The notes: generated by a model not told the origin, from the sequence alone. Shown: positions 26,767-37,735, counted from the first letter of the stretch. The stretch: DNA of 43,567 nucleotides from Aeromonas cavernicola (GCF_002795305.1 NZ_PGGC01000072.1:1-43567); one strand, 5' to 3'. Made by a program: numbers and translations.

Positions 26767-27420
26767 TTAACGATGATCATATTTCTTCACCAAGCGCTCA
26801 CCCACGCTTTGAATGAGCTGAACCAGCACGACCAAAATCGCGACGGTGACTAACATCACGGTGGGGTCAAAACGCTGGTAACCATATCGAATACCGACAT
26901 CTCCCAACCCACCACCACCGATGGCACCAGCCATAGCGGAGTAGTTCACCAGCGTGACTAAGGTAATGATGACGCTATTGAGGATGCCAGGTAGCGCTTC
27001 GGGCAATAGCACCTTGGCGATGATCTGCAACGGTTTCGCGCCCATGGCCTTGGCTGCTTCGAGCAGGCCGTCCGGCACTTCCATCAGCGCGCCTTCTATC
27101 AAACGAGCGATAAAAGGTACGGCACCGATGGTGAGTGGCACGATGGCAGCTATGGTGCCGATACTGGTGCCGACGAGCAAGCGGGTTAATGGAATAATCG
27201 CGACCAATAAAATGATAAAGGGTACAGAACGACCAATATTGACCACCATGCCCAAGCTACGGTTGAGCAGCGGGTTGGCCAGAATCTGACCCGCTTTGGT
27301 AACATGCAGCGCAACACCCAGTGGTAAACCGAGCAGGCAACCAAACAAGGCTGAGGCAAATACCATGACCAAGGTATCGCCGAGGGCGGTGATGAGCAGA
27401 TTAATCATGGCTGCGGACAT
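26767..27420 (-). CDS. metI: Methionine ABC transporter permease
   Basis: A 217-residue inner-membrane permease with five predicted TM segments. The cytoplasmic coupling loop ([24 protein letters not shown], at about 124-148) matches the EAA motif that docks on the ATPase. [18 protein letters not shown] and [12 protein letters not shown] are family hallmarks. The ATG at 27420 overlaps metN by 20 bases and has GGAGG upstream; a second ATG four codons later is possible. Two copies should pair with two MetN. Confidence 0.95.
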   Translation of the reverse strand: MSAAMINLLITALGDTLVMVFASALFGCLLGLPLGVALHVTKAGQILANPLLNRSLGMVVNIGRSVPFIILLVAIIPLTRLLVGTSIGTIAAIVPLTIGAVPFIARLIEGALMEVPDGLLEAAKAMGAKPLQIIAKVLLPEALPGILNSVIITLVTLVNYSAMAGAIGGGGLGDVGIRYGYQRFDPTVMLVTVAILVVLVQLIQSVGERLVKKYDHR

Positions 27421-28444
27421 AGCCCATTACCTCCAGCTGAATATGGTTGTCGATCAGGAACTGCTGGGTCGCCTCGCACTGGGCTTGATCCCCGAACAGT
27501 TCGGCCAGCAGGAAACCGAACTTGACGCCACCGGCATACTCGATGTCGGCGCTTAAAATGCTGATGTCGATATTGAAACGGCGGCTTGCTTCGGAAATGA
27601 GCGGCGTATCGACCGTGCTTCCGGTAAAACCGAGCTTCAATAAGGGGTAACTGCCTACTAACCGCTCTTTGCTCATCCGCTCTTGATACTCCTTCGGAAC
27701 TTCAAGATGGATGGTGGAGTGGATAAAATCACGGGCCAGCTGGGTTTTGGCGTGAGTAAAGAACCAAGCAACTTCACCTTGCTCAATCAAACGGCCGTCA
27801 CTGATGATGGCAACCTCGTCACAAATTCCTTTCACCACGTCCATCTCGTGAGTGATGAGCAAAATAGTGAGCCCCAGTTTGACATTGATCTCTTTGAGCA
27901 GAGTCAGGATCGAGCGGGTAGTCTGCGGGTCGAGGGCTGAGGTGGCCTCGTCACACAGCAACACCTTGGGGGCTGGGGCTAGCGCCCGCGCAATGGCCAC
28001 CCGCTGCTTCTGGCCGCCGGATAGCTCGGAGGGATAGGCGTGGGCACGGGCTTCCAGCCCGACCAGCGCCAGCAGCTCTGCAACCCGTTGCTGGATCTTC
28101 TCTTTGCTCCAGCCTGCCAGCTCCAGCGGAAAGGCGATATTGGCAAACACGGTGCGAGAGGCAAGCAGATTAAAGTGCTGAAAAATCATGCCAATCTGCC
28201 GGCGAGCTTGGGTTAGGTCTCGTTCGGATAATGTGACGAGATCCTGGTCATCAACGATGACCTGCCCCTCGGTTGGGCGCTCTAATAAGTTCACACAACG
28301 AATGAGGGTGCTCTTGCCGGCACCAGAGGCACCGATCACGCCGAAAATTTTGCCTTGGGGCACGTCCAGGCTGACGTCACGCAGTGCGTGGACGGCAGAA
28401 CTGCCTTGCCCGTAGACTTTATTGAGACCGACCAGCTTAATCAT
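27401..28444 (-). CDS. metN: Methionine ABC transporter ATP-binding protein
   Basis: A 347-residue ATPase driving methionine import. Walker [10 protein letters not shown] (about 38-46), Q-loop MIFQHFNLL, signature [15 protein letters not shown], Walker [13 protein letters not shown] and the switch His in [10 protein letters not shown] are all intact. The C-terminal part from about 265 is the NIL/C2 domain that binds methionine and mediates transinhibition in E. coli. The start is [12 protein letters not shown]; 23 upstream codons are open but run into the promoter region. First gene of the operon, behind a MetJ-type operator. Confidence 0.96.
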   Translation of the reverse strand: MIKLVGLNKVYGQGSSAVHALRDVSLDVPQGKIFGVIGASGAGKSTLIRCVNLLERPTEGQVIVDDQDLVTLSERDLTQARRQIGMIFQHFNLLASRTVFANIAFPLELAGWSKEKIQQRVAELLALVGLEARAHAYPSELSGGQKQRVAIARALAPAPKVLLCDEATSALDPQTTRSILTLLKEINVKLGLTILLITHEMDVVKGICDEVAIISDGRLIEQGEVAWFFTHAKTQLARDFIHSTIHLEVPKEYQERMSKERLVGSYPLLKLGFTGSTVDTPLISEASRRFNIDISILSADIEYAGGVKFGFLLAELFGDQAQCEATQQFLIDNHIQLEVMGYVRSHD

Positions 28445-28541
28445 GAACGTTTCCGTGCTTACAGCCTTACAGCACATGGCGCTATAGGCAGAGAAATTGG
28501 GCAGAGGTTCCAACTATGTGGCTCTGCCATAATGGACGATG

Positions 28542-28595
28542 ATGCTAAGATGTCTGGATGGCCATGTCAACGCATGTTTCTACGTCTAGACGTCT
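28542..28595 (-). promoter_or_regulatory. metNIQ promoter overlapped by MetJ met-box array
   Basis: On the minus strand, TTGACA (28570-28565) is followed after 17 bases by TAGCAT (28547-28542), a good sigma-70 pair. Met boxes (consensus AGACGTCT) lie in strict 8-base register from 28548 to 28595: one 7/8 match (28548-28555), three weaker units, one 6/8 (28580-28587) and one perfect (28588-28595). The boxes span the -35 and spacer, so methionine-bound MetJ should block RNA polymerase. Confidence 0.85.
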
Positions 28596-28732
28596 AAAAC
28601 TTAAGGTTGCCGCCATTCGAATCTTGCCAAGCAATGGGCTGTTTTGGGCCACGGTTGTTGCGTCCTACCACGGGACCACCGTCACCGGTACCGAGTGCGT
28701 TGTGGCCAGCAGATTAGACAGCCATCATCCCG

Positions 28733-29482
28733 TTATTGGCCAGCGTGAGTGCGGTTGGCCGCGTACAGTGCTGCCCCAATGATACCGGCCTGATTGAGAC
28801 TGGCAGCGGGAATGAGCGGGGCGCGAGTGGTTAGGCGGTCGACAAATTTATCGAGTTTGGCTGCGCTGCCCCCACCCAGAATGAACAGGTCGGGGGAAAA
28901 CAGGAATTCAAGGCGAGCCAGATACTTGTTGAAGCGCTTACCCCAACGCCCCCAAGAGAGATCCTCGCGCTTGCGTACCGCATCGGAGCAGTAATGCTCA
29001 GCCACCATCCCCTCTAGCATCAAGTGGCCCAGCTCAGTGTTGGGCAGCAGCTGGCCGTTGACGAACACTGCGGTGCCAATCCCAGTGCCGACGGTGATGA
29101 GGATAATGACGCCCTTGCGATCCTTGCCAGTGCCGAAACGCATTTCGGCCATGCCAGCCGCATCGGCATCATTCAATACGTGGCAGGGCTGGCCGGTGAC
29201 ATCGGCAAACAGATGTTCGGCATCGGTTTCAATCCAGCTCTTATCAATATTGGAGGCATTTTTCGCAATACCGTGCTGGATGGTGGCGGGAAAACCGCAA
29301 CCTATTGGCCCTTGCCAATTAAAGTGTTCCACTAACGCTTTAAGGGTATGGGCAATCGCTGCTGGGGTAGCGGGTTGCGGGGTCGCAATGCGATGGCGTT
29401 CGCCGATCAGTTGGCCGGTTTCGGTGTCCACCACACAGCCCTTGATCCCTGAGCCGCCAATATCCACGCCTAAAATTTGCAT
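28733..29482 (-). CDS. ppgK: ROK-family kinase, polyphosphate glucokinase type
   Basis: A 249-residue sugar kinase. The phosphate-1 loop [12 protein letters not shown] at the start, the TPQPATP segment (34-40) that is a mark of polyphosphate glucokinases, VGTGIGTAV, catalytic Asp105 in LNDADAAG, and NTELGH all match the actinobacterial PpgK group that phosphorylates glucose using polyphosphate and/or ATP. The zinc-binding CxCGxxGC motif of ATP-only ROK kinases is absent, as expected for PpgK. The start is [10 protein letters not shown]; a long open frame upstream is antisense-like queG sequence. Downstream of queG on the same strand. Substrate preference is inferred. Confidence 0.78.
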   Translation of the reverse strand: MQILGVDIGGSGIKGCVVDTETGQLIGERHRIATPQPATPAAIAHTLKALVEHFNWQGPIGCGFPATIQHGIAKNASNIDKSWIETDAEHLFADVTGQPCHVLNDADAAGMAEMRFGTGKDRKGVIILITVGTGIGTAVFVNGQLLPNTELGHLMLEGMVAEHYCSDAVRKREDLSWGRWGKRFNKYLARLEFLFSPDLFILGGGSAAKLDKFVDRLTTRAPLIPAASLNQAGIIGAALYAANRTHAGQ

Positions 29483-29560
29483 CTGTATTGTCCTTACATT
29501 GTTTGTCGACCCAGTGGCAGCGGTAGCGTTGTGCTGGTCACTACAGGTCGACAGAGCATG

Positions 29561-29590
29561 AAAAAAGCACTGCCATCCGGCAAGGGGCAG
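29561..29590 (-). terminator. Possible queG terminator
   Basis: On the minus strand a short GC stem (CTGCC at 29590-29586 with GGCAG at 29574-29570) is followed by TGC and six Ts. It lies just after queG and before ppgK. The stem is only five pairs. Confidence 0.35.
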
Positions 29591-29595
29591 ATCAG

Positions 29596-30750
29596 CTAGG
29601 CGTGATCCGACAACCCTTTTTCGATGCAGCGGATCAGCAAACGGGTCTTTTTGTTCTCTTCCGTTTGACGCCGGGCCAAGGTGGTCAGGGCCCATTCGAT
29701 ATGTTCCGCCACCATGTGCTCGGCGGTGGTCAGCCCCATTTTCAGGGCGGCGAACACCTCGGGCGTTGCCGGGCCATTGCCAAGGGCGACCGCCAGATTG
29801 CGGCGCCAGCGTTGGTAGCCAATGCGGCGGATGGCGCTCCCTTCGGTCTGCTTGAGAAAATCGTTCTCGCTCCAGCCCCACAGCTCAAGCAGCGGTGGGC
29901 GGTGCAGGCTGGGGCGCGCTTTGAAATCCGGCTCAGCGCTGGCACCAGCGTAGCGGTTCCAAGGGCAAATCAGCTGGCAGTCGTCGCAGCCGTAGATGCG
30001 GTTGCCCATCAAGGGCCTGAACTCTTCCGGAATCGGGCCGTCGTTTTCGATGGTGAGATAGGAGATACAGCGGCGCGCATCCACCACGTAGGGGGCGACA
30101 ATGGCGCCGGTGGGGCAGATGTTGATGCAGGCAACGCATTTGCCGCACTGCTCTTTTGCCACCGGCGCGTCGATGGGCAGCGGCAGACTGACCAGCAGCT
30201 CTCCTAGAAAAAAGAAGGAACCAGCCGACTCGTTAAGCAACAGTGAGTGTTTGCCCACCCAGCCGAGCCCCGCTTTCGCCGCCAGTGGTCGTTCCAAAAT
30301 CGGGGCCGAGTCGACGAAAGGACGCCACTCTGCGATAGGATGGGCCCGGTCGGCACATAACTCGGCGCAGCGCACATCGATCCGTTCGCCTAGCTGTTTG
30401 AGGCGATGACGCAGCAGTTTGTGGTAGTCACGGCCGAGGGCATAGCGGCTGATATAGCCGAGGGTCGGATCGCGCAGGGTAGCGGCGAAGCCCGCCTCGA
30501 ACGGCAGGTAGTTCATCCGCACCGATAAGACCCGCACCGTGCCCGGCAGCAGCTCGTGAGGGCGGGCCCGCATCATGCCGTGGCGCGCCATATAATCCAT
30601 GCTGCCGTGATGGCCTGCATCCAGCCAGGCCTGCAATCTGGGCTCCTCAATCGCCAGATCGGTATCCGTGATACCTGCTTGGTCAAATCCTAGCTCTCGT
30701 GCCCATTGCTTGATCTCTTGAGCCAGTTGCTGAAGGTCAGGGGGAGTCAT
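29596..30750 (-). CDS. queG: Epoxyqueuosine reductase QueG
   Basis: A 384-residue cobalamin- and Fe-S-dependent enzyme for the last step of queuosine synthesis in tRNA, reducing epoxyqueuosine to queuosine. Two 4Fe-4S motifs are visible: [16 protein letters not shown] (about 199-214) and [11 protein letters not shown] (about 252-262, with a fourth Cys shared between clusters). The catalytic Asp in [15 protein letters not shown] and [12 protein letters not shown] are also conserved. A C-terminal HEAT-like part follows. Length is normal. In E. coli it is divergent from nnr-tsaE; here nnr is missing and 443 bases separate it from tsaE. Confidence 0.95.
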   Translation of the reverse strand: MTPPDLQQLAQEIKQWARELGFDQAGITDTDLAIEEPRLQAWLDAGHHGSMDYMARHGMMRARPHELLPGTVRVLSVRMNYLPFEAGFAATLRDPTLGYISRYALGRDYHKLLRHRLKQLGERIDVRCAELCADRAHPIAEWRPFVDSAPILERPLAAKAGLGWVGKHSLLLNESAGSFFFLGELLVSLPLPIDAPVAKEQCGKCVACINICPTGAIVAPYVVDARRCISYLTIENDGPIPEEFRPLMGNRIYGCDDCQLICPWNRYAGASAEPDFKARPSLHRPPLLELWGWSENDFLKQTEGSAIRRIGYQRWRRNLAVALGNGPATPEVFAALKMGLTTAEHMVAEHIEWALTTLARRQTEENKKTRLLIRCIEKGLSDHA

Positions 30751-31193
30751 AGATGGTCCATCTCACCAGTAACATTGGGCGGTAATCGCGTGCTGGCCAC
30801 TGTGTGTCTCTTGTTGCAAGGGTATGTGAACGGATAGATGGCAAATCAAAGACTGCGGAGTTTATCACACGGCGGTGCGGGTTGCTGCCGATGTGAGCTA
30901 TCCATGGGGGCTGCGAGGTACGCAGATCACGATGTCTAGGGGATTCCTCGCTGGGGGCATTGTAGCCAGTCCCCCTCGGTTTTAGGCGATAGTCGATTGA
31001 ATTGGCTGGCGTAATCCCCCCATCATCAGGATAATTAGTGGCCCACATTAGGCATCAAATGAGGTGGGCGATGGGTGGTTAGCAAGCCACACTCCCCGTG
31101 GTATTTTACCTCGCCAATAGTCGGGCTGATGTTTCTTCATCGGCGCGAAACCCGATACGATTGACACGCTAAAACAAGCTGATAAAGAAAAAC
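30751..31193. other. 443-base queG-tsaE intergenic gap, site usually holding nnr
   Basis: No gene was recognised in either strand. No remnant of the Nnr (YjeF N/C) protein was found by reading translations. Both flanking promoters must lie here. TTGACA at 31161-31166 is close to tsaE but has no good -10. Confidence 0.5.
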
Positions 31194-31667
31194 ATGGCAA
31201 AACAATTGATGATGATATTGCCGGATGAGGCAGCCACCGTCGCCCTTGGTGGGCGCTTGGCCCAGGCCTGCCAGCAGGCCACCACCGTATTTTTGCATGG
31301 CGCGCTGGGGGCTGGTAAAACGACCTTAACCCGAGGTTGGGTACAGGGTCTTGGCCATCAGGGCAAGGTCAAAAGCCCAACGTACACCCTGGTTGAACCT
31401 TATGAGCTGGCCGATTGGCAGGTGTATCACTTTGATCTCTATCGCTTGGCAGATCCTGAAGAGCTGGAATTTATGGGGATCCGCGATTACTTCGCGGCGA
31501 ATACCCTCTGCTTAGTCGAGTGGCCAGAGAAAGGTGAGGGCTGGCTGCCTGCACCGGATTTAGAACTGACCCTGACTTATGTCGGCGAGCAGCGCGAGGC
31601 GTTACTGGACGCGCGTTCCGCCATTGGCGAAGCCATTTTGCAACGGTTGTCATCTACGTGCGCTTAA
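31194..31667 (+). CDS. tsaE: tRNA threonylcarbamoyladenosine biosynthesis ATPase TsaE
   Basis: A 157-residue P-loop ATPase that works with TsaB and TsaD to put t6A on ANN-decoding tRNAs. Walker [14 protein letters not shown] (about 35-47), switch region [28 protein letters not shown] and the Trp/Glu stretch LVEWPEKGE are all family features. First gene of the rightward tsaE-amiB-mutL-miaA-hfq-hflX-hflK-hflC cluster; its end overlaps amiB by 10 bases. Confidence 0.94.
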   Translation: MAKQLMMILPDEAATVALGGRLAQACQQATTVFLHGALGAGKTTLTRGWVQGLGHQGKVKSPTYTLVEPYELADWQVYHFDLYRLADPEELEFMGIRDYFAANTLCLVEWPEKGEGWLPAPDLELTLTYVGEQREALLDARSAIGEAILQRLSSTCA

Positions 31668-33157
31668 TCTTTATTACGGTTCTTCTTTTGGCCGCGCTAC
31701 CTGCCTGGGCGAACCAGCTCAAAAGTGTGCGCATCTGGCCATCACCCGATAACACTAGGGTGGTGCTCGATATGAGCAGTGCCCCCAATTTTAACTATTT
31801 CACCCTCAACGGGCCCAGTCGTCTGGTGATCGATCTTAACAACGCCACTAACGCGGCGAATTTGGATCGCATCGAAAATAACAGTGAACTGGTGCGCAAA
31901 ATTCGGCAGAGCTCGCCCCTAGAAAAAGGGGGCTTGCGCCTCGTGCTGGATCTCAGCTCGGCAATCAAGCCTATCGTTTTTCCCTTAGCGCCAGCAGGCC
32001 CTTATGGCCATCGCTTGGTCATTGATCTGCCCTATGAGGAAAAGCGCTCAGCAGCGGCTGTTCGCTCGGCTCCCGTTGGTGGCCAAGGCAAGGGGGTGGT
32101 GATTGCCATCGACCCAGGCCATGGCGGGGAAGACCCAGGCTCCATCGGTCCGCGTCGTACCTATGAGAAGCGGGTAACGCTGGCGGTCTCCCAGAAGCTG
32201 GCAGCGCTGATCGACCGTGAGCCGGGGATGCGTGCGGTGCTGACCCGCCGTGGCGACTACTTTGTTGATCTGAACAAACGGTCGGAAATTGCCCGCAAAG
32301 CCAAGGCGGATCTACTCGTCTCGGTGCATGCCGACAGCTTTCATAATGCCACCCCGCGTGGTGCCTCGGTGTGGGTGCTCTCGACTAACCGTGCTAACCG
32401 TGAGATGGGGGGCTGGTTGGAGAAGCAGGAGAAACAGGGCGAACTGTTAGGCGGAGTGGGCAAAGTCTTAGCTGAATCTGACCCTAACCCCTATTTGGCG
32501 CAGACCTTCCTCGATCTCTCGATGGATAAATCGCGGGCTGAAGGCTACGAGGTTAGCCGCCAGATCCTGCGCGCCATGGGCAGGGTTGCGCGGTTGCACA
32601 AAAAGGCGCCGGAACACGCCAGTCTGGCAGTGCTCAAAGCGCCAGATATTCCCTCGGTGCTGGTGGAAACCGGGTTTATCTCCAACCATGCAGAAGAGAA
32701 ATTACTGGCTACCTCTAGTTATCAAGACCAGTTGGCGCGCGCCATTTTCGAGGGGATCCGCAATTACTATCGGGCGCATCCGACCAAAGGCGCCATGCTG
32801 ACGGGTCAGAGAAGCGCAAGCCAGAGCAAGGGGCAGCCGCCGCGCGCGGCAGTGAACAGTCAGCGCGCAACGCAGCAAGTGACCAATAAGGTGCCCGCAA
32901 CCGTGCGTGATACCGGGGCCCCGGTGAGCAGTGTTAGCAGTGCATCAGGGGCTGGGGTGATCAAACCCTACTCGGTGGTCACCAGTGGTGCAGCGCACGA
33001 TAAATCGCAGATGATCCGCCATGTGGTGAAACGGGGTGAGAGTCTCTCTCGACTGGCAGAGAAACACCGAGTAACCCAAGCGCAGTTGGTCGACATCAAC
33101 AAGCTCAAGTCACGCGATATTCAGATAGGGCAAGTGCTCTATATTCCGCAACAATAA
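31658..33157 (+). CDS. amiB: N-acetylmuramoyl-L-alanine amidase with AMIN and LysM domains
   Basis: A 499-residue periplasmic amidase that splits septal peptidoglycan for daughter-cell separation. Signal peptide (cleaved after AWA at about 18), AMIN domain (about 20-125) for septal targeting, and Amidase_3 domain (about 148-375) with zinc ligands in [11 protein letters not shown], Glu in TYEKRVTL and His in SVHADSF, plus the catalytic Glu in [11 protein letters not shown] Ser/Ala/Gln-rich linker leads to one LysM domain (about 452-497, [16 protein letters not shown]). The start is GTG inside tsaE, so translation is probably coupled. EnvC- or NlpD-like activators would be needed. Confidence 0.94.
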   Translation: MRLIFITVLLLAALPAWANQLKSVRIWPSPDNTRVVLDMSSAPNFNYFTLNGPSRLVIDLNNATNAANLDRIENNSELVRKIRQSSPLEKGGLRLVLDLSSAIKPIVFPLAPAGPYGHRLVIDLPYEEKRSAAAVRSAPVGGQGKGVVIAIDPGHGGEDPGSIGPRRTYEKRVTLAVSQKLAALIDREPGMRAVLTRRGDYFVDLNKRSEIARKAKADLLVSVHADSFHNATPRGASVWVLSTNRANREMGGWLEKQEKQGELLGGVGKVLAESDPNPYLAQTFLDLSMDKSRAEGYEVSRQILRAMGRVARLHKKAPEHASLAVLKAPDIPSVLVETGFISNHAEEKLLATSSYQDQLARAIFEGIRNYYRAHPTKGAMLTGQRSASQSKGQPPRAAVNSQRATQQVTNKVPATVRDTGAPVSSVSSASGAGVIKPYSVVTSGAAHDKSQMIRHVVKRGESLSRLAEKHRVTQAQLVDINKLKSRDIQIGQVLYIPQQ

Positions 33158-33173
33158 CGTTCAGGATGATGCA

Positions 33174-35069
33174 ATGCCGATCCGTATTTTACCGCCAATC
33201 TTAGCCAACCAGATTGCGGCGGGTGAGGTGGTGGAGCGGCCCTCTTCTGTGGTGAAAGAGCTGGTGGAAAACAGCCTGGATGCGGGGGCCGACCGGGTTG
33301 AGATCGACATCGATAAGGGGGGCTCCAAGCTGATCCGCATTCGTGACAACGGCTGTGGCGTCGCTAAAGACGAACTGGTGCTGGCGCTGTCCCGTCATGC
33401 TACTTCCAAGGTTGCCACGCTGGACGATCTGGAAGGGATCAACAGCCTCGGTTTTCGCGGTGAGGCGCTCGCCTCCATCAGCTCGGTTGCTCGGTTGACC
33501 TTTACCTCCCGCACCGCCGAACAGGCAGAAGCGTGGCAGGCGCAGGCGGAAGGGCGCGAGATGAACGTCACCATCAAGCCGGCGGCCCATCCGGTGGGTA
33601 CTACGGTGGAGGTAGTGGATCTCTTCTTCAATACCCCAGCGCGGCGCAAGTTTATGCGCAGCGAAAAGACCGAGTTTGCCCATATCGACGAGTTGGTGCG
33701 CCGCATCGCGCTCTCTCGCTTTGATGCGACCCTGATCCTACGCCACAACGGCAAGGTGGTACGCCAATATAAGGGCGCCACCACAGTACCTGAGCAGGAA
33801 CGGCGGCTGGCGGCGGTGTGCGGTACTCCCTTTATGCACCATGCGCTGGCGGTAGAGAGCGAGCACAGCGACGTGCGGCTGTGGGGCTGGCTGGCGACGC
33901 CGGAGGGGGCACGGCCACAGAACGACCTGCAATACACCTATGTCAACGGTCGGATGATGCGCGATAAGCTTATCAACCACGCCATCCGCCAAGCCTACGA
34001 CGAGTTGCTACCCGCCGACCGGTTTGCGGCTTATGTACTCTATATCGAGCTCGATCCTCGTCAGGTCGATGTGAATGTCCACCCAGCCAAGCACGAAGTG
34101 CGGTTTCATCAGGCTCGGCTCGTTCACGACTTCATTTTTCAAGCGTTGTTTACGGCATTGCGTCAAGGGGGCCAAGCACCCAGCCCGCAGTCTGCCCCGC
34201 TGGCCGAGACGCTGGTTGAGCTGCCAAGTGGCGCCACTATCGACTATCCCGGTCAGGCCCCACGCCCCGAGTGGTATGGCGCTGAGCACCAGTATCGTGC
34301 ACCGCCACAGGTGCAAGAGCAGGTCAACGCAGGGCGTGGTAGCCACTACTTGCCACCGGAAGCCCCTAGCCGAGCGGCGATTCGTGGGATGGGGGAATTA
34401 CTCACCACCTTGCCCATCAATGAGCCCGCCGTTGCCGCCATGGATGCTCCTAAGACCATACCGGCGGCGGCATCCGTGGCACCGGCCTCAGGAGGATGGC
34501 GTCCACTGACCTTGGTAGCGCAAACCTATTTGCTCATTGAGCGCGAGCAGGCGTTAGCCTTGCTGTCGTTAGTGCAGGCAGAGCGGGTGTTACTGCGTCA
34601 TTGGTTGTTGGGGGCGTGGGGCCAAGGATTTGCGGCGCAGCCACTGTTATTGCCGGTCTCTTTTAAGCTGCCTAAGCCGTTGATAACCCTAGTCGCGGAG
34701 CAAGAGCGTTTGCTCAAACGGATGGGGCTGGAGTTGAAAAGTGGGGGGCGCGACACCATGATCTTGACGCGGGTGCCTGCTCTATTGCGTCAGACTGACT
34801 TGGTGAGCTTGTTGCCTGAACTGTTGCAGCTTATCGAAAGCGGTCTTCATATCGCCCCAGATCAGCAAGCACAAGTGCTTTGCCAGTGGTTGGTGGATCA
34901 GGGGGTAAGTCATGAAAAAGTGTACGATTTTGCCGCCGCCAGTCGCTTGCTGAGCGAACTGGTGAGCGAGGTGAGTGACCCGCTCAGTAATAAACAGATG
35001 GTTCGCCCACTCTCATTAGCACAGGTGTTAGCGGAGTTTGCATGCTCTGCTGACGTAGAAGGAGACTAA
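33174..35069 (+). CDS. mutL: DNA mismatch repair protein MutL
   Basis: A 631-residue GHKL ATPase linking MutS mismatch recognition to MutH and UvrD. N-terminal motifs: [24 protein letters not shown] and [10 protein letters not shown]; then a transducer domain to about 330, a proline/alanine-rich linker (about 340-440), and the C-terminal dimerisation domain. The C-terminal DQHAxxER endonuclease motif is absent, as in E. coli-type MutL that uses MutH. The stop is two bases before the miaA start. Confidence 0.96.
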   Translation: MPIRILPPILANQIAAGEVVERPSSVVKELVENSLDAGADRVEIDIDKGGSKLIRIRDNGCGVAKDELVLALSRHATSKVATLDDLEGINSLGFRGEALASISSVARLTFTSRTAEQAEAWQAQAEGREMNVTIKPAAHPVGTTVEVVDLFFNTPARRKFMRSEKTEFAHIDELVRRIALSRFDATLILRHNGKVVRQYKGATTVPEQERRLAAVCGTPFMHHALAVESEHSDVRLWGWLATPEGARPQNDLQYTYVNGRMMRDKLINHAIRQAYDELLPADRFAAYVLYIELDPRQVDVNVHPAKHEVRFHQARLVHDFIFQALFTALRQGGQAPSPQSAPLAETLVELPSGATIDYPGQAPRPEWYGAEHQYRAPPQVQEQVNAGRGSHYLPPEAPSRAAIRGMGELLTTLPINEPAVAAMDAPKTIPAAASVAPASGGWRPLTLVAQTYLLIEREQALALLSLVQAERVLLRHWLLGAWGQGFAAQPLLLPVSFKLPKPLITLVAEQERLLKRMGLELKSGGRDTMILTRVPALLRQTDLVSLLPELLQLIESGLHIAPDQQAQVLCQWLVDQGVSHEKVYDFAAASRLLSELVSEVSDPLSNKQMVRPLSLAQVLAEFACSADVEGD

Positions 35070-35071
35070 AC

Positions 35072-35998
35072 GTGGCTCACTTGCCGACCGCCATTTTTCT
35101 GATGGGGCCGACGGCGTCTGGCAAGACGGATCTCGCCATTGCCCTCTGTCAGGCGCTGCCATGTGACATTATCAGCGTCGATTCCGCGCTGATTTACCAT
35201 GGCATGGATATCGGCACCGCCAAACCTAGCGCTGATGAGTTGGCGCAGGCTCCCCATCGTCTTATCGATATTCTTGATCCGGCCATGAGCTATTCGGCGG
35301 CTGATTTTTGTCGTGATGCTTTGCAAGAGATGAGCGATATCAGTGGGCGTGGGCGTATTCCCCTGCTGGTAGGCGGTACGATGCTCTATTTCAAAGCCCT
35401 GCTGGAAGGACTCTCACCGCTACCGGCCGCCGACCCTGTTATTCGTGCCAAACTTGAAGACGAAGCAGCAAGACTGGGTTGGCAGACCCTGCATGCCGAG
35501 CTGGTGCGGATTGATCCGGTGGCGGGAGCGCGTATTCACCCTAACGATCCGCAGCGGCTCAGCCGAGCGCTCGAGGTCTACCGCATCAGTGGTAAAACAT
35601 TGACGGAGTTGACCCAAGTTCAGGGGGCGGGGCTGCCTTATCACGTCGCGCAATTTGCAATTGCTCCTAGCGAGCGCAGTGTGCTGCATCAGCGTATTGA
35701 GCAGCGCTTTGACAAGATGTTACTTGGTGGTTTTGAACAAGAGGTACGCATGCTCATGGCGCGGGGGGATTTGACCCCAGACTTGCCCTCCATTCGTTGT
35801 GTCGGTTACCGCCAGATGTGGGACTATCTAAACGATGAGGTCGGGTATGATGAGATGCGTTATCGTGGCATTGTGGCTACTCGTCAATTAGCAAAACGAC
35901 AGATGACGTGGTTGCGCAGTTGGCCTGATCTGACGTGGTTAGAATCTGGCGATGCAGACAATCTTGAACGGATACTCGCTCGCGCTGGTGCGGCTTGA
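35072..35998 (+). CDS. miaA: tRNA dimethylallyltransferase MiaA
   Basis: A 308-residue enzyme that adds dimethylallyl to A37 of tRNAs reading UNN codons. P-loop [13 protein letters not shown] (about 11-23), [41 protein letters not shown] and the C-terminal [12 protein letters not shown] are all present. The start is GTG, with GGAG in the mutL end upstream. Its distal part holds a TATAAT that may serve hfq, similar to the internal hfq promoters of E. coli miaA. Confidence 0.95.
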   Translation: MAHLPTAIFLMGPTASGKTDLAIALCQALPCDIISVDSALIYHGMDIGTAKPSADELAQAPHRLIDILDPAMSYSAADFCRDALQEMSDISGRGRIPLLVGGTMLYFKALLEGLSPLPAADPVIRAKLEDEAARLGWQTLHAELVRIDPVAGARIHPNDPQRLSRALEVYRISGKTLTELTQVQGAGLPYHVAQFAIAPSERSVLHQRIEQRFDKMLLGGFEQEVRMLMARGDLTPDLPSIRCVGYRQMWDYLNDEVGYDEMRYRGIVATRQLAKRQMTWLRSWPDLTWLESGDADNLERILARAGAA

Positions 35999-36007
35999 CA
36001 CTCTCTG

Positions 36008-36013
36008 TATAAT
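36008..36013 (+). promoter_or_regulatory. Candidate hfq promoter -10 element
   Basis: A perfect TATAAT lies 10 bases after the miaA stop and 57 bases before hfq. The -35 at normal spacing (CTGGTG at 35985-35990) is poor; the TTGACA at 35995-36000 is too close to pair with it. Confidence 0.4.
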
Positions 36014-36070
36014 CAGGTTGTTATATAAATATTCGGTGTTTAAAAACAACAAACTATAAGGAAAAGAAAA

Positions 36071-36334
36071 ATGGCTAAGGGGCAATCTCTCCAAGACCCG
36101 TTTTTGAATGCGCTGCGCCGTGAGCGGATTCCTGTTTCTATTTATTTGGTGAACGGCATCAAACTTCAAGGTCAGATCGAATCCTTTGATCAGTTTGTTA
36201 TTTTGCTGAAAAACACCGTGAGCCAGATGGTATATAAGCACGCCATTTCTACTGTGGTTCCTGCCCGTGCGGTTAATCATCACCAGCCGGTGCCTGGCAG
36301 TGGGGCTGATGACGAGGGTCATACCGAATCGTGA
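36071..36334 (+). CDS. hfq: RNA chaperone Hfq
   Basis: An 87-residue Sm-like protein forming a hexameric ring that pairs small RNAs with mRNAs. Sm1 core ([20 protein letters not shown], about 22-41) and Sm2 ([17 protein letters not shown], about 50-66) are nearly identical to E. coli, including the proximal-face YKH motif and the lateral RRER patch (17-19 region). The acidic tail ([10 protein letters not shown]) is short. Ribosome site AAGGAAAAG. Between miaA and hflX as in E. coli. Confidence 0.97.
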   Translation: MAKGQSLQDPFLNALRRERIPVSIYLVNGIKLQGQIESFDQFVILLKNTVSQMVYKHAISTVVPARAVNHHQPVPGSGADDEGHTES

Positions 36335-36400
36335 TAAATCAAGGCGGGTTCGCTCGCCAATTCAGAGTTGTTGATATGATACCCGTTAAGGAGCAAGTGC

Positions 36401-37687
36401 TTGTTTGACCGTTACGAAGCTGGTGAACAGGCCGTTCTGGTGCACGTGAACTTCAGTGATGAAGGAGAACGAGAGGATCTGGAAGAGCTCAAAATGTTGG
36501 TGAGCTCTGCTGGAGTAAATTCGTTAGGTGTGCTCACCACTAGCCGTCATGCTCCCAGCGCCAAATTTTTTGTCGGCAGTGGTAAGGCTGAAGAGATCGC
36601 ATCCCACGTTCAGATGCTGGGAGCCGATGTGGTGATCTTCAACCATGCTCTCACGCCAGCCCAAGAACGTAACCTAGAGCGTTTATTCCAGTGTCGCGTT
36701 GTAGATAGGACTGGCTTGATTCTCGATATTTTTGCTCAACGTGCACGAACTCACGAAGGTAAGTTACAAGTTGAGTTAGCCCAATTACGCCACCTTTCGA
36801 CACGATTGGTGCGAGGTTGGACCCACCTAGAGCGGCAAAAGGGCGGGATCGGTTTACGTGGGCCAGGTGAGACGCAACTAGAGACTGACCGTCGTTTGTT
36901 GCGCGAACGGATCAAAGCCATCTTGCGTCGACTCGATAAGGTCGCTAAGCAGCGCGAGCAGGGACGCCGAGCCCGTAATCGCAATGAGGTGCCGACCGTG
37001 TCACTGGTGGGCTACACCAATGCCGGAAAGTCCACCCTGTTCAACCAACTTACAGCTGCCAGCGTGTATGCTGCCGATCAGCTATTCGCGACCCTTGATC
37101 CTACATTGCGCAAAATAGAGATCCGAGATGTTGGTGATGTAATTTTGGCAGATACAGTTGGATTTATTCGACACTTGCCCCATGATCTGGTCGCCGCCTT
37201 CAAAGCAACCTTGCAGGAGACCCGCGAAGCGGATCTGCTACTGCATGTGGTGGACTGTGCTGATGAGCAGATGCAAGAGAATATCGAGTCAGTGCAACAG
37301 GTGTTGGCAGAAATTGAAGCCGATGATCGACCTCAGCTGATGGTCTGTAACAAGATCGATAAATTAGCGGAGCGTCCAGCTGGGTTAGAGCGGGATGATG
37401 AGGGGCGCCCTGTGCGCGTCTGGTTGTCGGCTCAGACTGGCGAAGGGTGTGCATACCTGTTTCAAGCGCTGGCCGAGTTATTGGCCACGACCATGGTGCA
37501 CCACACTCTGCAACTTCCTCCCTCAGCAGCAAAGTTGCGCAGTGCGCTTTATCGGCTGAAAGGAATTGAGCAGGAAGAGTTTAGCGAGGAGGGAGATTTC
37601 GTGCTGGAGGTGCGCCTGCAGGCAGCCGACTGGAATCGCCTCGTGAAACAGGAAGGTGAGAGTTTACAACGCTTTATCAGACATTAA
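36401..37687 (+). CDS. hflX: Ribosome-associated GTPase HflX
   Basis: A 428-residue GTPase that splits stalled or stress-inactivated 70S ribosomes. N-terminal domain (about 1-190) with VGSGKAEEI, FNHALTPAQERNLE and KGGIGLRGPGETQLETDRR; the G domain follows with P-loop GYTNAGKSTLFN, G3 DTVGFI and G4 CNKIDKL. The start is TTG: AAGGAG lies seven bases upstream and the sequence FDRYEAGEQAVLVHV matches the family N-terminus from the first residue. Confidence 0.95.
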   Translation: MFDRYEAGEQAVLVHVNFSDEGEREDLEELKMLVSSAGVNSLGVLTTSRHAPSAKFFVGSGKAEEIASHVQMLGADVVIFNHALTPAQERNLERLFQCRVVDRTGLILDIFAQRARTHEGKLQVELAQLRHLSTRLVRGWTHLERQKGGIGLRGPGETQLETDRRLLRERIKAILRRLDKVAKQREQGRRARNRNEVPTVSLVGYTNAGKSTLFNQLTAASVYAADQLFATLDPTLRKIEIRDVGDVILADTVGFIRHLPHDLVAAFKATLQETREADLLLHVVDCADEQMQENIESVQQVLAEIEADDRPQLMVCNKIDKLAERPAGLERDDEGRPVRVWLSAQTGEGCAYLFQALAELLATTMVHHTLQLPPSAAKLRSALYRLKGIEQEEFSEEGDFVLEVRLQAADWNRLVKQEGESLQRFIRH

Positions 37688-37735
37688 TGGTCAGATAGAG
37701 ATGATATCCATCCGCTTGTATTAATGGAGACGCTG

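Noticed and set aside
29483-29881. N-terminal extension of the PpgK frame by about 130 codons
   Set aside because: The extension is low-complexity Arg/Pro/Gly sequence antisense to the end of queG; the PpgK family begins at [10 protein letters not shown].
34171-34500. Possible frame disturbance in the MutL linker
   Set aside because: The Pro/Ala-rich linker is variable in all MutL proteins and the frame continues into a normal C-terminal domain.
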